Positions 1 to 6,938 of a DNA stretch of 64,000 nucleotides are shown in pieces (positions within the stretch are counted from its first letter, which is position 1; every line of letters starts with the position of its first letter). The stretch is from an uncultured Acetatifactor sp. (GTDB lineage: Bacteria; Bacillota; Clostridia; Lachnospirales; Lachnospiraceae): contig CAJUSI010000079.1 of the NCBI GenBank assembly GCA_910589035.1, forward strand, positions 85,499 to 149,498, given 5' to 3'. The notes below the pieces were generated by a model. It saw only the letters and a program-made list of their open reading frames with translations. It did no database searches and was not told the DNA's origin. Both the position numbers and the translations under genes were made by a program.

Positions 1-75
1 AGTCATAGAAGATGGACTTTTGTTTGGGAGACGGTTAAGCCGCTGCATATACGCGGAAAGAAGGGAGAAATAGAA

Positions 76-1341
76 ATGTCATATCAGTTTATTATGCCGA
101 AACAGATTTTCTACGGGGAGGGAGCACTGGAGCAGGCTGCTCCGGCCATTGCGGGCTGCGGCAGCAAGGCTCTGATCGTCACGGACCCGGTGATGGTGAA
201 ATTGAAAAACGTGGAGGCCGTCCTGGAAATGCTGGCAAAGGCAGGGGTGGAGTACGCCATCTTTGACGGCGTCACGGGAGAGCCCACGGATAAAATGGTG
301 GAGGCCGGAAAGGCGGTCTGGGAGCGGGAGAGCTGCGATTTCCTGATTGCCGTGGGCGGAGGCTCCCCCATCGACACCATGAAGGCCATCGGCGTGGCGG
401 CGGTAAACGGCGGCTCCATCAACGACTGGTACGGAAAGGAAATTACGGGAACTCTACCGCCCATGACTGCCATTCCCACTACCAGCGGAACGGGATCGGA
501 GGCCACACAGTTTACCATTATCACCAATACGGAGGCGGATATCAAAATGCTGCTCAAGGGCCGGAACCTGATACCTGACATTGCCGTGGATGATCCCCGG
601 TTTACCATGACGGCTCCGGCCTCCGTTACGGCGGCCACGGGACTGGATGCTCTCTGCCATGCAGCGGAGGCCTATACCTCCAGGAAGGCACAGCCCATGA
701 CCGATATGCTGGCAGTCAGCGCGGTGAAGCGGATCTTCCGGTATCTGCCCGTATGCTATTCCGCGGCCGCTGAAGAAGCGGGAGCAGGCAGTCCGGGAGG
801 AGAAAACCCGGCAGTACAGGCAGGAAGCCGACAGGGAGAGACAATGGCAGCAAATTCAAACAGCCCTGGGACGGGAAAAGCAGTCGCAGAGGCCAGAATG
901 CAGATGAGCCTGGCTGCCCTGGAGGCAGGGATCGCCTTCAACAATGCTTCCGTCACGGTGATTCACGGCATGAGCCGCCCCATCGGCGCCCTGTTCCATG
1001 TGCCCCATGGGGTCAGCAATGCCATGCTCCTGCCTGCCTGCTTCGCATATGTGTACCGGGAGGCTGCGGATAGATTCGCCCACCTGGGAAGGGCCGTGGG
1101 AGCCGCACAGGAGGGGGACACGGACCTGGAAGCCGCGGAGAAATTTATCCGTGCCTGCGGCGAACTGTGCCGCTTCTGCCATATCCCCACTCCGGAGCAA
1201 TACGGTATTGACAGAGAGACCTTCCTGGAGAAGATTCCCAAGATGACCCAGGACGCCCTCGCCTCCGGTTCCCCGGCCAACACCCGCAGAGAGCTCTCCG
1301 CAGAAGACATCACTGCCATTTACAAATCTCTGCTGAGCTGA
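76..1341 (+). CDS. Iron-containing (group III) alcohol dehydrogenase with an internal low-complexity insert
   Basis: NAD(P)-dependent cytosolic dehydrogenase interconverting alcohols and aldehydes or ketones; the substrate cannot be read from sequence. The nucleotide-binding GGGSPID lies at residues 94-100. The four metal ligands of the family are present: D191 and H195 in GLDALCHA, H297 in IHGMSRP, and H311 in HVPHGVS, with the 14-residue spacing between the last two seen in lactaldehyde reductase FucO. The ATG has an AGAAGGGAG site just upstream. The protein is 421 residues against about 380-390 for the family. The excess is a Gly/Ala/Ser/Glu/Asn-rich stretch at about residues 230-272, between the YLP helix and the MQMSLAALEAGIAF helix. 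All ligands are retained, so activity is plausible. Bases 1-75 hold no complete gene. Confidence 0.93.
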   Translation: MSYQFIMPKQIFYGEGALEQAAPAIAGCGSKALIVTDPVMVKLKNVEAVLEMLAKAGVEYAIFDGVTGEPTDKMVEAGKAVWERESCDFLIAVGGGSPIDTMKAIGVAAVNGGSINDWYGKEITGTLPPMTAIPTTSGTGSEATQFTIITNTEADIKMLLKGRNLIPDIAVDDPRFTMTAPASVTAATGLDALCHAAEAYTSRKAQPMTDMLAVSAVKRIFRYLPVCYSAAAEEAGAGSPGGENPAVQAGSRQGETMAANSNSPGTGKAVAEARMQMSLAALEAGIAFNNASVTVIHGMSRPIGALFHVPHGVSNAMLLPACFAYVYREAADRFAHLGRAVGAAQEGDTDLEAAEKFIRACGELCRFCHIPTPEQYGIDRETFLEKIPKMTQDALASGSPANTRRELSAEDITAIYKSLLS

Positions 1342-1364
1342 TGCCCCGGATTCCGCGGGGAAGA

Positions 1365-1389
1365 CTGCTGCAGAGCAGAAACCTTTTTT
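1365..1389 (+). terminator. Weak possible terminator after the alcohol dehydrogenase
   Basis: CTGCT/AGCAG arms (1365-1369 and 1374-1378) are followed by six T at 1384-1389. The five-pair stem is short and the T run is five bases away, so this is only suggestive. Confidence 0.3.
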
Positions 1390-1391
1390 AA

Positions 1392-1452
1392 ATATGCTCC
1401 CCATATTCCGATCATTTTTGCAAGCCTGTGGTCAGAAAAAAGGGGAGCATAT
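1392..1452. repeat. 11-bp perfect inverted repeat with 39-base spacer
   Basis: ATATGCTCCCC at 1392-1402 is repeated in reverse complement at 1442-1452. The spacer is too long for a normal terminator loop, so it may be the ends of a small insertion-element remnant or a weak hairpin. The rest of the 408-base gap (1342-1749) is AT-rich and shows no gene I can support. Confidence 0.5.
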
Positions 1453-1749
1453 CTTTGTCTTAATCTCGGCTTTGCACCAATAATGCTGAAATAATTGACT
1501 CACTTGATTGCAAAAGCGGCAAATGAATGTTACAATATTTATCTAAATGAATGTGTATTTCTCTGAATTGCAGCAAATGCCAATGATATAAAGCACACGG
1601 AGGTACACAAACAGACCCGGAAAGTGCAGTTACAGGAAGTATGGTTGTATGGAAATCTAACAGGCGTTAAAATCAGGGAATCTATTTCGTTCAGGAAAAT
1701 GTAAATCTCATGGAAGGATATAGGCAGGAATGAAGGAGGGACATCATAG

Positions 1750-3354
1750 ATGAGAAAACGATTTAATGTTACAGGCCTGTGCATTCCTCAAAAACACTAT
1801 ATGGTGGATCTGGCGGGACGATTGGCCCAAATCAGGGAAATGGTGGACGAGGGCGCGTATTTTACCATCCATCGGGCCAGGCAGTACGGAAAGACCACAC
1901 TCCTCCATGCGCTGGAATCCTGCCTGCGGAAAGACTATCTGGTAATAAACATGGATTTCCAGAAACTGGGAACCGTGAAATATAAAACGGAAAACAGCTT
2001 CTCGCTTTCCTTTGCGTCCTGTTTCCTGCGGGAACTTGCCAGAGAGGAAGAACCGGGAGCGGAGTTAAGCCGGGAAGCGGAAGCAATGAGGAATATATGC
2101 CAAAGCAGGGATAGTGCTTACTCTCTCTATGAATTGTTTGAGAATCTGAACCATATCTGTACCTTTTCCGCCAGACCGGTGGTCCTCATGATAGACGAGG
2201 CGGACAGCGCCGCCAATAACCAGGTATTTCTGGATTTTCTGGCGCAGCTCAGGAATTATTATCTGGAGCGTGAGGCCAGAGGGACGGTCACATTCCAGTC
2301 GGTTATCCTGGCGGGACTCTATGATATAAAAAGCCTGAAGGCGAAATTTCGCTCCGAGGATGCGAGGAAGACAAACAGTCCCTGGAATATAGCGGCAGAT
2401 TTTGATGTGGATATGAGCTTTTCAGAGTCGGACATTGCCGGTATGCTGAGAACGTATGAGAGCGATTACCATACGGGAATGGATATCGCAGAAATGGCGG
2501 ATCTGCTGCGCGCCTATACCTCCGGCTATCCCTTTCTGGTGTCGCGCCTGTGTAAGCTGATGGATGAAAAAATTGCCGGGAGCGGGAATTTTCCCACAAA
2601 GGACGCAGCCTGGACGAAAGAAGGCTTTCTGGCGGCAGTCAGGATTTTTCTCACGGAAGACAATACTTTGTTTGAATCTATGGATAACAGACTGATAGAT
2701 TACCCTGAGCTGAGGCAGATGCTGAAGGAGCTTTTGCTCCTGGGGAAACCCATCGAGAACATACCGGGCAATGAGAGCATGCGGATGGCGGTTATGTTTG
2801 GCTTTGTCACTGTCCGGGACGGCTTCCTGCATGTGGCTAACCGGATATTTGAGACGCGGCTCTACAATGGATTTCTGTCCGAGGAGAGCCGGAACACGGA
2901 AATCTTCCAGCTTGCGCTGGCGGACAAAAATCAGTTCATCAGGGACGGGCAGCTTGATGTGGAGCGGATGCTTCGGAAATTCGTGGAATATTACACGGAA
3001 TTGTTCGGCGATCACGGGGAAAAATTCCTGGAGGAGGATGGAAGGAGGATTTTCCTGCTCTTTGTGCGTCCTATCATAAACGGAAGCGGCAATTATTACA
3101 TCGAAGCCAGAACCAGAAACTATCGGCGTACAGATCTGATCATCGACTTCCGGGGCCGGCAGTCGGTAATCGAGCTGAAAATCTGGCGCGGAAATGAATA
3201 CCATACCAGAGGGGAAGAGCAGCTGTCCGAATACCTGGATTATTATCAGTTGAAAAAAGGATATATGGTGAGCTTTAACTTTAATAAAAAGAAGCAGGCC
3301 GGAGTCCGGGAGATTGTCCTGGGGGATAAAATTCTGGTGGAGGCGGTGGTTTAA
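1750..3354 (+). CDS. AAA-ATPase-like protein with C-terminal PD-(D/E)XK nuclease domain
   Basis: Member of the large family of AAA-ATPase_like proteins with a DUF1703-type tail that is expanded in Clostridia and Bacteroidetes; biological role unknown. Residues 1-270 form the P-loop module, with Walker A variant RARQYGKTTLL near residues 42-52 (one Gly before the Lys) and Walker B VVLMIDEAD near 144-152. The C-terminal nuclease fold is marked by D-LIIDF, then IELKIW, around residues 460-480, giving the D...E-x-K pattern. The GAAGGAGGGAC site is well placed for the ATG. It stands alone: the alcohol dehydrogenase upstream is 408 bases away and the next gene 347 bases downstream. Length (534) is normal. 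Defence or mobile-element maintenance is a guess. Confidence 0.85.
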   Translation: MRKRFNVTGLCIPQKHYMVDLAGRLAQIREMVDEGAYFTIHRARQYGKTTLLHALESCLRKDYLVINMDFQKLGTVKYKTENSFSLSFASCFLRELAREEEPGAELSREAEAMRNICQSRDSAYSLYELFENLNHICTFSARPVVLMIDEADSAANNQVFLDFLAQLRNYYLEREARGTVTFQSVILAGLYDIKSLKAKFRSEDARKTNSPWNIAADFDVDMSFSESDIAGMLRTYESDYHTGMDIAEMADLLRAYTSGYPFLVSRLCKLMDEKIAGSGNFPTKDAAWTKEGFLAAVRIFLTEDNTLFESMDNRLIDYPELRQMLKELLLLGKPIENIPGNESMRMAVMFGFVTVRDGFLHVANRIFETRLYNGFLSEESRNTEIFQLALADKNQFIRDGQLDVERMLRKFVEYYTELFGDHGEKFLEEDGRRIFLLFVRPIINGSGNYYIEARTRNYRRTDLIIDFRGRQSVIELKIWRGNEYHTRGEEQLSEYLDYYQLKKGYMVSFNFNKKKQAGVREIVLGDKILVEAVV

Positions 3355-3701
3355 GCGGCGGCTTCCGTTGTGTCTTTATTGTCAATCATATGTATTTATC
3401 CATTCATTACAGTACCAACAGTTTCGCTGTAATAGCCTTTCGCATGATTCCCTTGGGCGGAAATGGAAGATGCCGTGCTTTCGATGGAGAAGTCTTCTTG
3501 GTTGTATGAAAAGCAGATAGGAGATTGATATATCAATATATCGGATAGCATGGCAATGCCAGCGGGCAGGTTGTACGATTTTGACGGGAATGAGATTAAG
3601 AATGGTATAGAATATATGATGAAAAAGTTGAAGTGACATATTATGTCTATCTCATCTGGTATACTGTGGCTATATTGCGAGTTATCATACAGGAGGCAGC
3701 C
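3355..3701. other. Intergenic stretch before a mobile-element scar
   Basis: No gene with a ribosome site is visible. A 28-codon reading frame (3550-3636) lacks a Shine-Dalgarno sequence and looks like a fragment of something larger. AT content rises here relative to the dehydrogenase, which fits the boundary of inserted DNA. Confidence 0.4.
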
Positions 3702-3947
3702 ATGGAAGAAATAAAAGGCAACCAGATAGAACGGGTATTACAGATTTATTCCAGGCTTTCGGATGGCTATATTGTGAATAAGACAGAAGAGGCAGCCAGG
3801 TATGGGGTTAATGAGCGCAGCATTCAGCGAGACATAGATCATATCAGAAATTTCCTGGATGAGGATTCAGAACGTACGGGCATCGTCAACTCCATTGTGT
3901 ATGACAGAAGTGCGAAGGGATATAGACTTGAATCGGGGAGAACATGA
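3702..3947 (+). CDS. Truncated HTH regulator (N-terminal domain of a WYL-type regulator)
   Basis: 81 residues starting at an ATG preceded by ACAGGAGGCAGCC. The sequence reads as the winged-helix N-terminus of YafY/WYL regulators: a helix with RVLQIYSRLSDG, then EAARYGVNERSIQRDIDHIRNFL, then a wing with YDRSAKGYRL. Family members normally continue into a WYL domain for about 300 residues in total; here the frame stops straight after the wing. It could be a functional stand-alone DNA-binding stub, but its position beside an integrase tail suggests a relic. The next frame overlaps its end. Confidence 0.65.
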   Translation: MEEIKGNQIERVLQIYSRLSDGYIVNKTEEAARYGVNERSIQRDIDHIRNFLDEDSERTGIVNSIVYDRSAKGYRLESGRT

Positions 3948-4164
3948 GAAACTGAATCTATGTTTCATATTGTTTATAATCTGTGTGATTGCATATGTGA
4001 TTTCTCTTGTGCTTATGGGGATGGAGGATGTAGATTTTGAAGAAGCGCTTTCAGGCATTATGATTACGATATTCTTATTTCTGCTTTGGGGTGTTTTGAT
4101 AGCGAGAGCCTATATATTTAAGCGAAAAGGCGGTTCTGACAAGGGGAATGCCGAGAGCGCATAA
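3928..4164 (+). CDS. Small two-helix membrane protein, unknown function
   Basis: About 78 residues if read from the TTG at 3928, which has AAGGGA seven bases upstream and overlaps the end of the HTH gene. Two hydrophobic segments (LCFILFIICVIAYVISLVL and a later one rich in ILFW) are separated by an acidic loop, and a short Lys/Arg tail follows. I do not recognise a family. The non-ATG start is uncertain. Probably co-transcribed with the HTH gene. Confidence 0.45.
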   Translation: MNRGEHEKLNLCFILFIICVIAYVISLVLMGMEDVDFEEALSGIMITIFLFLLWGVLIARAYIFKRKGGSDKGNAESA

Positions 4165-4229
4165 ATGTGTAGTCCACACCGGCATACAAAAATATGCAGA
4201 CAATGAAGAACAAAAGGAGGAGAGCAAAA

Positions 4230-4457
4230 GTGGATATGTTACTTGGAATTGCGGTTTTAGCGTATATACCAACCGCATGGTGGGCGGCAAACAAAGTATG
4301 GTATTCAAAGCACACATATTTTGTGACGGATTCGGCTGCCTTTTATGGAAAAAAATTTGCAACGGTATTTTGTCTGGGATGGATATTCATTCCAATTGCG
4401 ATTATTCAAAAGGTAATGCATAAAAGATGGAGCGAAAATGGGAGGCGCCTCTGCTGA
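4230..4457 (+). CDS. Small membrane protein, unknown function
   Basis: 75 residues from a GTG placed seven bases after AAAGGAGGAG; an in-frame ATG two codons later is the alternative. Two hydrophobic segments (MLLGIAVLAYIPTAWWAA and FCLGWIFIPIAIIQKV) flank a polar loop, and the C-terminus is basic. Unrecognised. It is one of three tiny genes in a row between an HTH stub and an integrase relic, as is common in the cargo of integrated elements. Confidence 0.5.
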   Translation: MDMLLGIAVLAYIPTAWWAANKVWYSKHTYFVTDSAAFYGKKFATVFCLGWIFIPIAIIQKVMHKRWSENGRRLC

Positions 4458-4490
4458 GAGGGTGCTTCTTTTCTTATGGAGGTGAATGCG

Positions 4491-4586
4491 GTGAAAAAAG
4501 AGGTAATGAAGGTAGCAGCAAAAATGGCATTGGCAGCAGTCATGGCACTGATTCAGGCAATAGATAAATGGGTGGCAAAGAAGTAA
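4491..4586 (+). CDS. 31-residue cationic amphipathic peptide
   Basis: A GTG start eight bases after GGAGG opens a 31-residue frame with eight Lys, one Glu, one Asp, and a run of Ala/Met/Val/Leu/Ile with lysines at helix-like spacing, ending in IDKWVAKK. It would form one amphipathic helix. A terminator follows 12 bases after the stop, so it is the last gene of the small cluster. Possible roles include a type I toxin-like or delta-lysin-like membrane peptide, or a small element-encoded regulator; no family is recognised. An ATG at 4476 in the same frame would add five residues. Confidence 0.5.
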   Translation: MKKEVMKVAAKMALAAVMALIQAIDKWVAKK

Positions 4587-4598
4587 AGTAGACCAAAA

Positions 4599-4627
4599 GG
4601 GAAGATTTCAGTTGTCTTCTCTTTTTT
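4599..4627 (+). terminator. Rho-independent terminator after the cationic peptide gene
   Basis: GGGAAGA (4599-4605) pairs with TCTTCTC (4615-4621) with one G-T wobble over a nine-base loop, and six T follow directly. Confidence 0.7.
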
Positions 4628-4672
4628 GGAGGAATATACTGTAAGTATTATCAATACAGCGGAGGGAATAAC

Positions 4673-4807
4673 ATGGGATTATCATTTCAGGATTTTTTGG
4701 ATGAAATTTGCAATGACCATGGATTTGTATGCTCATGTTCTTCCGGACCAGAAAGCCGAGGAGATACGCAAAAAAGCAAATCTGTTCTGAAAAAGGGCAG
4801 GGGGTGA
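4673..4807 (+). CDS. 44-codon ORF overlapping the integrase relic out of frame
   Basis: An ATG preceded by CGGAGGGAATAAC opens a frame beginning MGLSFQDFLDE and running through the integrase tail in another register. After about 11 residues its composition (Ser/Cys/Lys) looks random. It may be the intact start of a small gene whose remainder was replaced by the integrase relic. Expression is possible because the ribosome site is good; function is unlikely. Confidence 0.3.
   Translation: MGLSFQDFLDEICNDHGFVCSCSSGPESRGDTQKSKSVLKKGRG
4701..4790 (+). pseudogene. C-terminal relic of a tyrosine site-specific integrase
   Basis: The frame reads AMTMDLYAHVLPDQKAEEI and ends KKANLF before the stop. 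This is the classic end of phage and ICE tyrosine recombinases, including the catalytic Tyr of the DLYAHV motif. Everything upstream (the core domain with the Arg/His residues) is gone, so it cannot be active. Directly after it the word GTGAGTCAAA occurs twice (4804-4823), which may lie near the old attachment site. It marks the right edge of a former element covering roughly 3.6-4.9 kb. Confidence 0.75.
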
Positions 4808-4850
4808 GTCAAAGGTGAGTCAAAACGGGCTAAAACAGCCTCTGAAATGC

Positions 4851-4888
4851 GAAAAAACCCCGAGCCTGCACTATTCGCGAAGCCCGGG
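4851..4888 (-). terminator. Terminator pointing left, with no matching leftward gene
   Basis: CCCGAGC (4859-4865) pairs with GCCCGGG (4882-4888) with one mismatch; on the minus strand six T follow (complement of the A run at 4852-4857). No minus-strand gene ends here now, so it may be left over from the lost element. The remainder of 4808-5046 is AT-rich and empty. Confidence 0.45.
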
Positions 4889-5046
4889 ATTCTTAAAGGG
4901 GAGGATTAAGTATTATTCGTATCTTTTGTTAGATCAAAGGAGGGGGTTCCTTGACATTGATTAGTGTTGCCAGGGAACAGAAGATTATACACAAAAAATT
5001 ATTTTTTTCAAAAATTATTTGCCAAGCATTTTTAAAAATTTTTTTA

Positions 5047-5075
5047 TTGTGCAAAAGAGCATTCTGTTATATACT
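5047..5075 (+). promoter_or_regulatory. Sigma-A-like promoter for the SEC-C gene
   Basis: TTGTGC (5047-5052), 17-base spacer, TATACT (5070-5075), about 90 bases before the start codon. Confidence 0.55.
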
Positions 5076-5167
5076 GATAAAAGCGGGATATTTTTGGGAA
5101 AAAGGAAGGATTCCGCATAGAATACAGCCGGATCCTATGCCGGCAGGATGTAAAAGGTGGTAGAAAA

Positions 5168-5671
5168 ATGGCATTATTGGAAAAATGGAGAGAAATGGCA
5201 TATAATGAGAGGACTGACAAGAATAAGCTGCAGTCCCTCTGGGCGGACTATTTCCAGGAGGAGAAGGATATTTATGCCCGGCTTCTGAAGAACCCGGACG
5301 AAGTGGTGACCGGAACGGTGAAGGAACTGGCCGACAGGTATCAGGTTTCCGTTATGACTATGACGGGATTCCTGGACGGAATCAACGATAGCCTCAAGGA
5401 GGCCAACCCAATCGAGGAGATGGAAGAGGAGACGCAGGTAAACCTGGGTTTTGACAAGGCGTTGCTCTACAAGAATATGGTGGCTGCCGAGGCGGACTGG
5501 CTTTACGAGCTGGAGGAATGGAAGGATATTTTCGACGAGGACACCAGGAAGGCGCTTTATAAGGAACAGAGATCCTCCACTACGATCGTCAAGGAGGCAA
5601 AGATATATCCCAATGATCCCTGCCCCTGCGGAAGCGGGAAGAAATATAAAAAGTGCTGCGGCAGAAAGTAA
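5168..5671 (+). CDS. SEC-C motif metal-binding protein
   Basis: 167-residue cytosolic protein ending in a zinc-binding SEC-C motif, CPCGSGKKYKKCC, at about residues 152-164, similar to the tail of SecA. The rest is mostly helical and acidic with no catalytic signature. The start follows AAGGTGG. Homologues are common near core genes in Lachnospiraceae, and the function is not established. It is monocistronic: it has its own promoter and a palindromic repeat lies directly after it. Confidence 0.85.
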   Translation: MALLEKWREMAYNERTDKNKLQSLWADYFQEEKDIYARLLKNPDEVVTGTVKELADRYQVSVMTMTGFLDGINDSLKEANPIEEMEEETQVNLGFDKALLYKNMVAAEADWLYELEEWKDIFDEDTRKALYKEQRSSTTIVKEAKIYPNDPCPCGSGKKYKKCCGRK

Positions 5672-5697
5672 CCGGCATTTATGTACCACAGGCAGAC

Positions 5698-5800
5698 AAG
5701 GGGCTGTCGGGAAATGACTGTCCTCTCACAATATATGCTGTGACATGATGGGGCTCACAACCATATATTGTATTTTGACAGCATATCCCGACAACCCCTT
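5698..5800 (+). repeat. Dispersed palindromic element, copy 1
   Basis: About 103 bases bounded by a 15-bp inverted repeat with one mismatch (5698-5712 and 5786-5800). The first 45 bases match, in opposite orientation, the element at 39526-39623, including GGGGCTGTCGG, then CTGTCCTC, then CACAATATATGCTGT. No coding capacity. It resembles a MITE-like or RNA-hairpin intergenic repeat and may double as a terminator for the SEC-C gene. Confidence 0.8.
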
Positions 5801-5822
5801 TTATAGATGAAGGAGCAGTAGA

Positions 5823-6239
5823 GTGAATATAGCATCTTTTTTATTGCCAAAAGCAGAAGTGGCTTACCTGCGTGATGACATGACGCTGCGGCAGGGGCTT
5901 GAAAAGCTGCGGCGAAGCGGGTTTACGGCCATACCTGTCATCGATATGGAGGATCGATATGTGGGAGTAATCAGTGTGGGAGATTTCCTGTGGAACATTC
6001 TCGCATACAACCAGAGCCTGGAGAGCATTACCCTGAAAAGCCTGGAATCCATGACTGTCCGGGATTTCGTCCAGAACGGAAAGGTAAGAAGCGCACGCAT
6101 CGATACGGCGATGGAGAATCTGCTGGAACAGGCCAAGAATCAGAATTTTGTGCCGGTAGTGGATGACAGGAATGTATTTATCGGCATTGTTACCAGGAGC
6201 GATATTATCAAGTATTTTGTGGATAAGGCCAAAGGCTGA
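5823..6239 (+). CDS. CBS-domain pair protein
   Basis: 138 residues made of two CBS domains: the first around GFTAIPVIDMEDRYVGVISVGD (about 33-54) and the second around NFVPVVDDRNVFIGIVTRSDII (about 108-130). Stand-alone CBS pairs bind adenine nucleotides and act as energy sensors. GTG start with AAGGAG upstream. It lies 30 bases before apt and is probably co-transcribed, which pairs an adenylate sensor with adenine salvage; that link is inference. Confidence 0.88.
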   Translation: MNIASFLLPKAEVAYLRDDMTLRQGLEKLRRSGFTAIPVIDMEDRYVGVISVGDFLWNILAYNQSLESITLKSLESMTVRDFVQNGKVRSARIDTAMENLLEQAKNQNFVPVVDDRNVFIGIVTRSDIIKYFVDKAKG

Positions 6240-6269
6240 TACAAATACATACAGGAGAGGTAAGAGATC

Positions 6270-6794
6270 ATGAAAAAACTGGAAGAATATGTGGTAAGCA
6301 TTCCCGATTTTCCCGAGGAGGGTATTATTTTCCGGGACGTGACGAGCGTTCTGCAGGATGCGGAGGGGCTGCAGCTGGCGATTGATACCATGCAGGAGAA
6401 AATCCGTGATCTGGAGTATGATGTGGTGGCGGGACCCGAGTCAAGGGGCTTTATATTTGGAACGCCCATTGCCTATAATAATAAAAAGCCCTTTGTTCTG
6501 ATCAGAAAAGCGGGGAAGCTCCCCAGGGAGACGGTCTCCATCGATTACGATCTGGAGTACGGCAGGGCAACGATAGAGATGCATAAGGACAGCATTAAGC
6601 CTGGACAGAGGGTATTGATTGTGGACGATCTGATTGCCACGGGAGGTACCACCGAGGCCATGATCAGGCTGGTGGAAGGCCTGGGCGGCAAGGTAGTGGG
6701 TGTTGTGGTTCTGATGGAGCTGGCAGGGCTGAAGGGCCGGGAAAGAATTGCGGATTACCGTCTGGATTCGGCGATCTGCTACCAAGGTAAGTAA
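6270..6794 (+). CDS. apt: Adenine phosphoribosyltransferase
   Basis: Converts adenine plus PRPP to AMP in purine salvage. 174 residues, normal length. The type I PRTase PRPP loop reads VLIVDDLIATGGT at about residues 115-127, and the N-terminal FPEEGIIFRDVT and PESRGF motifs are typical of Apt. GAGAGG precedes the ATG. It sits just upstream of relA, a frequent arrangement in clostridia. Its stop codon lies inside the first unit of a tandem hairpin array. Confidence 0.96.
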   Translation: MKKLEEYVVSIPDFPEEGIIFRDVTSVLQDAEGLQLAIDTMQEKIRDLEYDVVAGPESRGFIFGTPIAYNNKKPFVLIRKAGKLPRETVSIDYDLEYGRATIEMHKDSIKPGQRVLIVDDLIATGGTTEAMIRLVEGLGGKVVGVVVLMELAGLKGRERIADYRLDSAICYQGK

Positions 6795-6862
6795 AAAAAT
6801 CTTACCTGGTAAGTAAAAAAATCTTACCTGGTAAGTAAAAAATCTCACCTGGTAAGTAAATG
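6786..6862 (+). repeat. 22-bp tandem repeat array, each unit a hairpin, after apt
   Basis: Units at 6786-6807, 6808-6829 and 6830-6850 (the last 21 bp with one base change), followed by a partial copy. Each begins GGTAAG and ends CTTACC or CTCACC around an A-rich loop, so each can fold alone or with its neighbours. The apt stop TAA is in unit 1. It may slow or end transcription between apt and relA. Confidence 0.85.
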
Positions 6863-6938
6863 AACTAATCTGAATTCAGCGGACGGCAGGCAGGGTTCCC
6901 CGGCAGCGGTAATTTTAGCGTAGAAAGCGTGGACATCT

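Noticed and set aside
3550..3636. 28-codon frame MAMPAGRLYDFDGNEIKNG...
   Set aside because: Looks protein-like but has no ribosome site; likely a fragment of a lost gene, so not listed as a gene.
4951..5163. 70-codon frame before the SEC-C gene
   Set aside because: It starts at a TTG that is part of a TTGACA-like word and runs through the promoter region of the next gene; the translation is AT-driven Lys/Phe/Ile.
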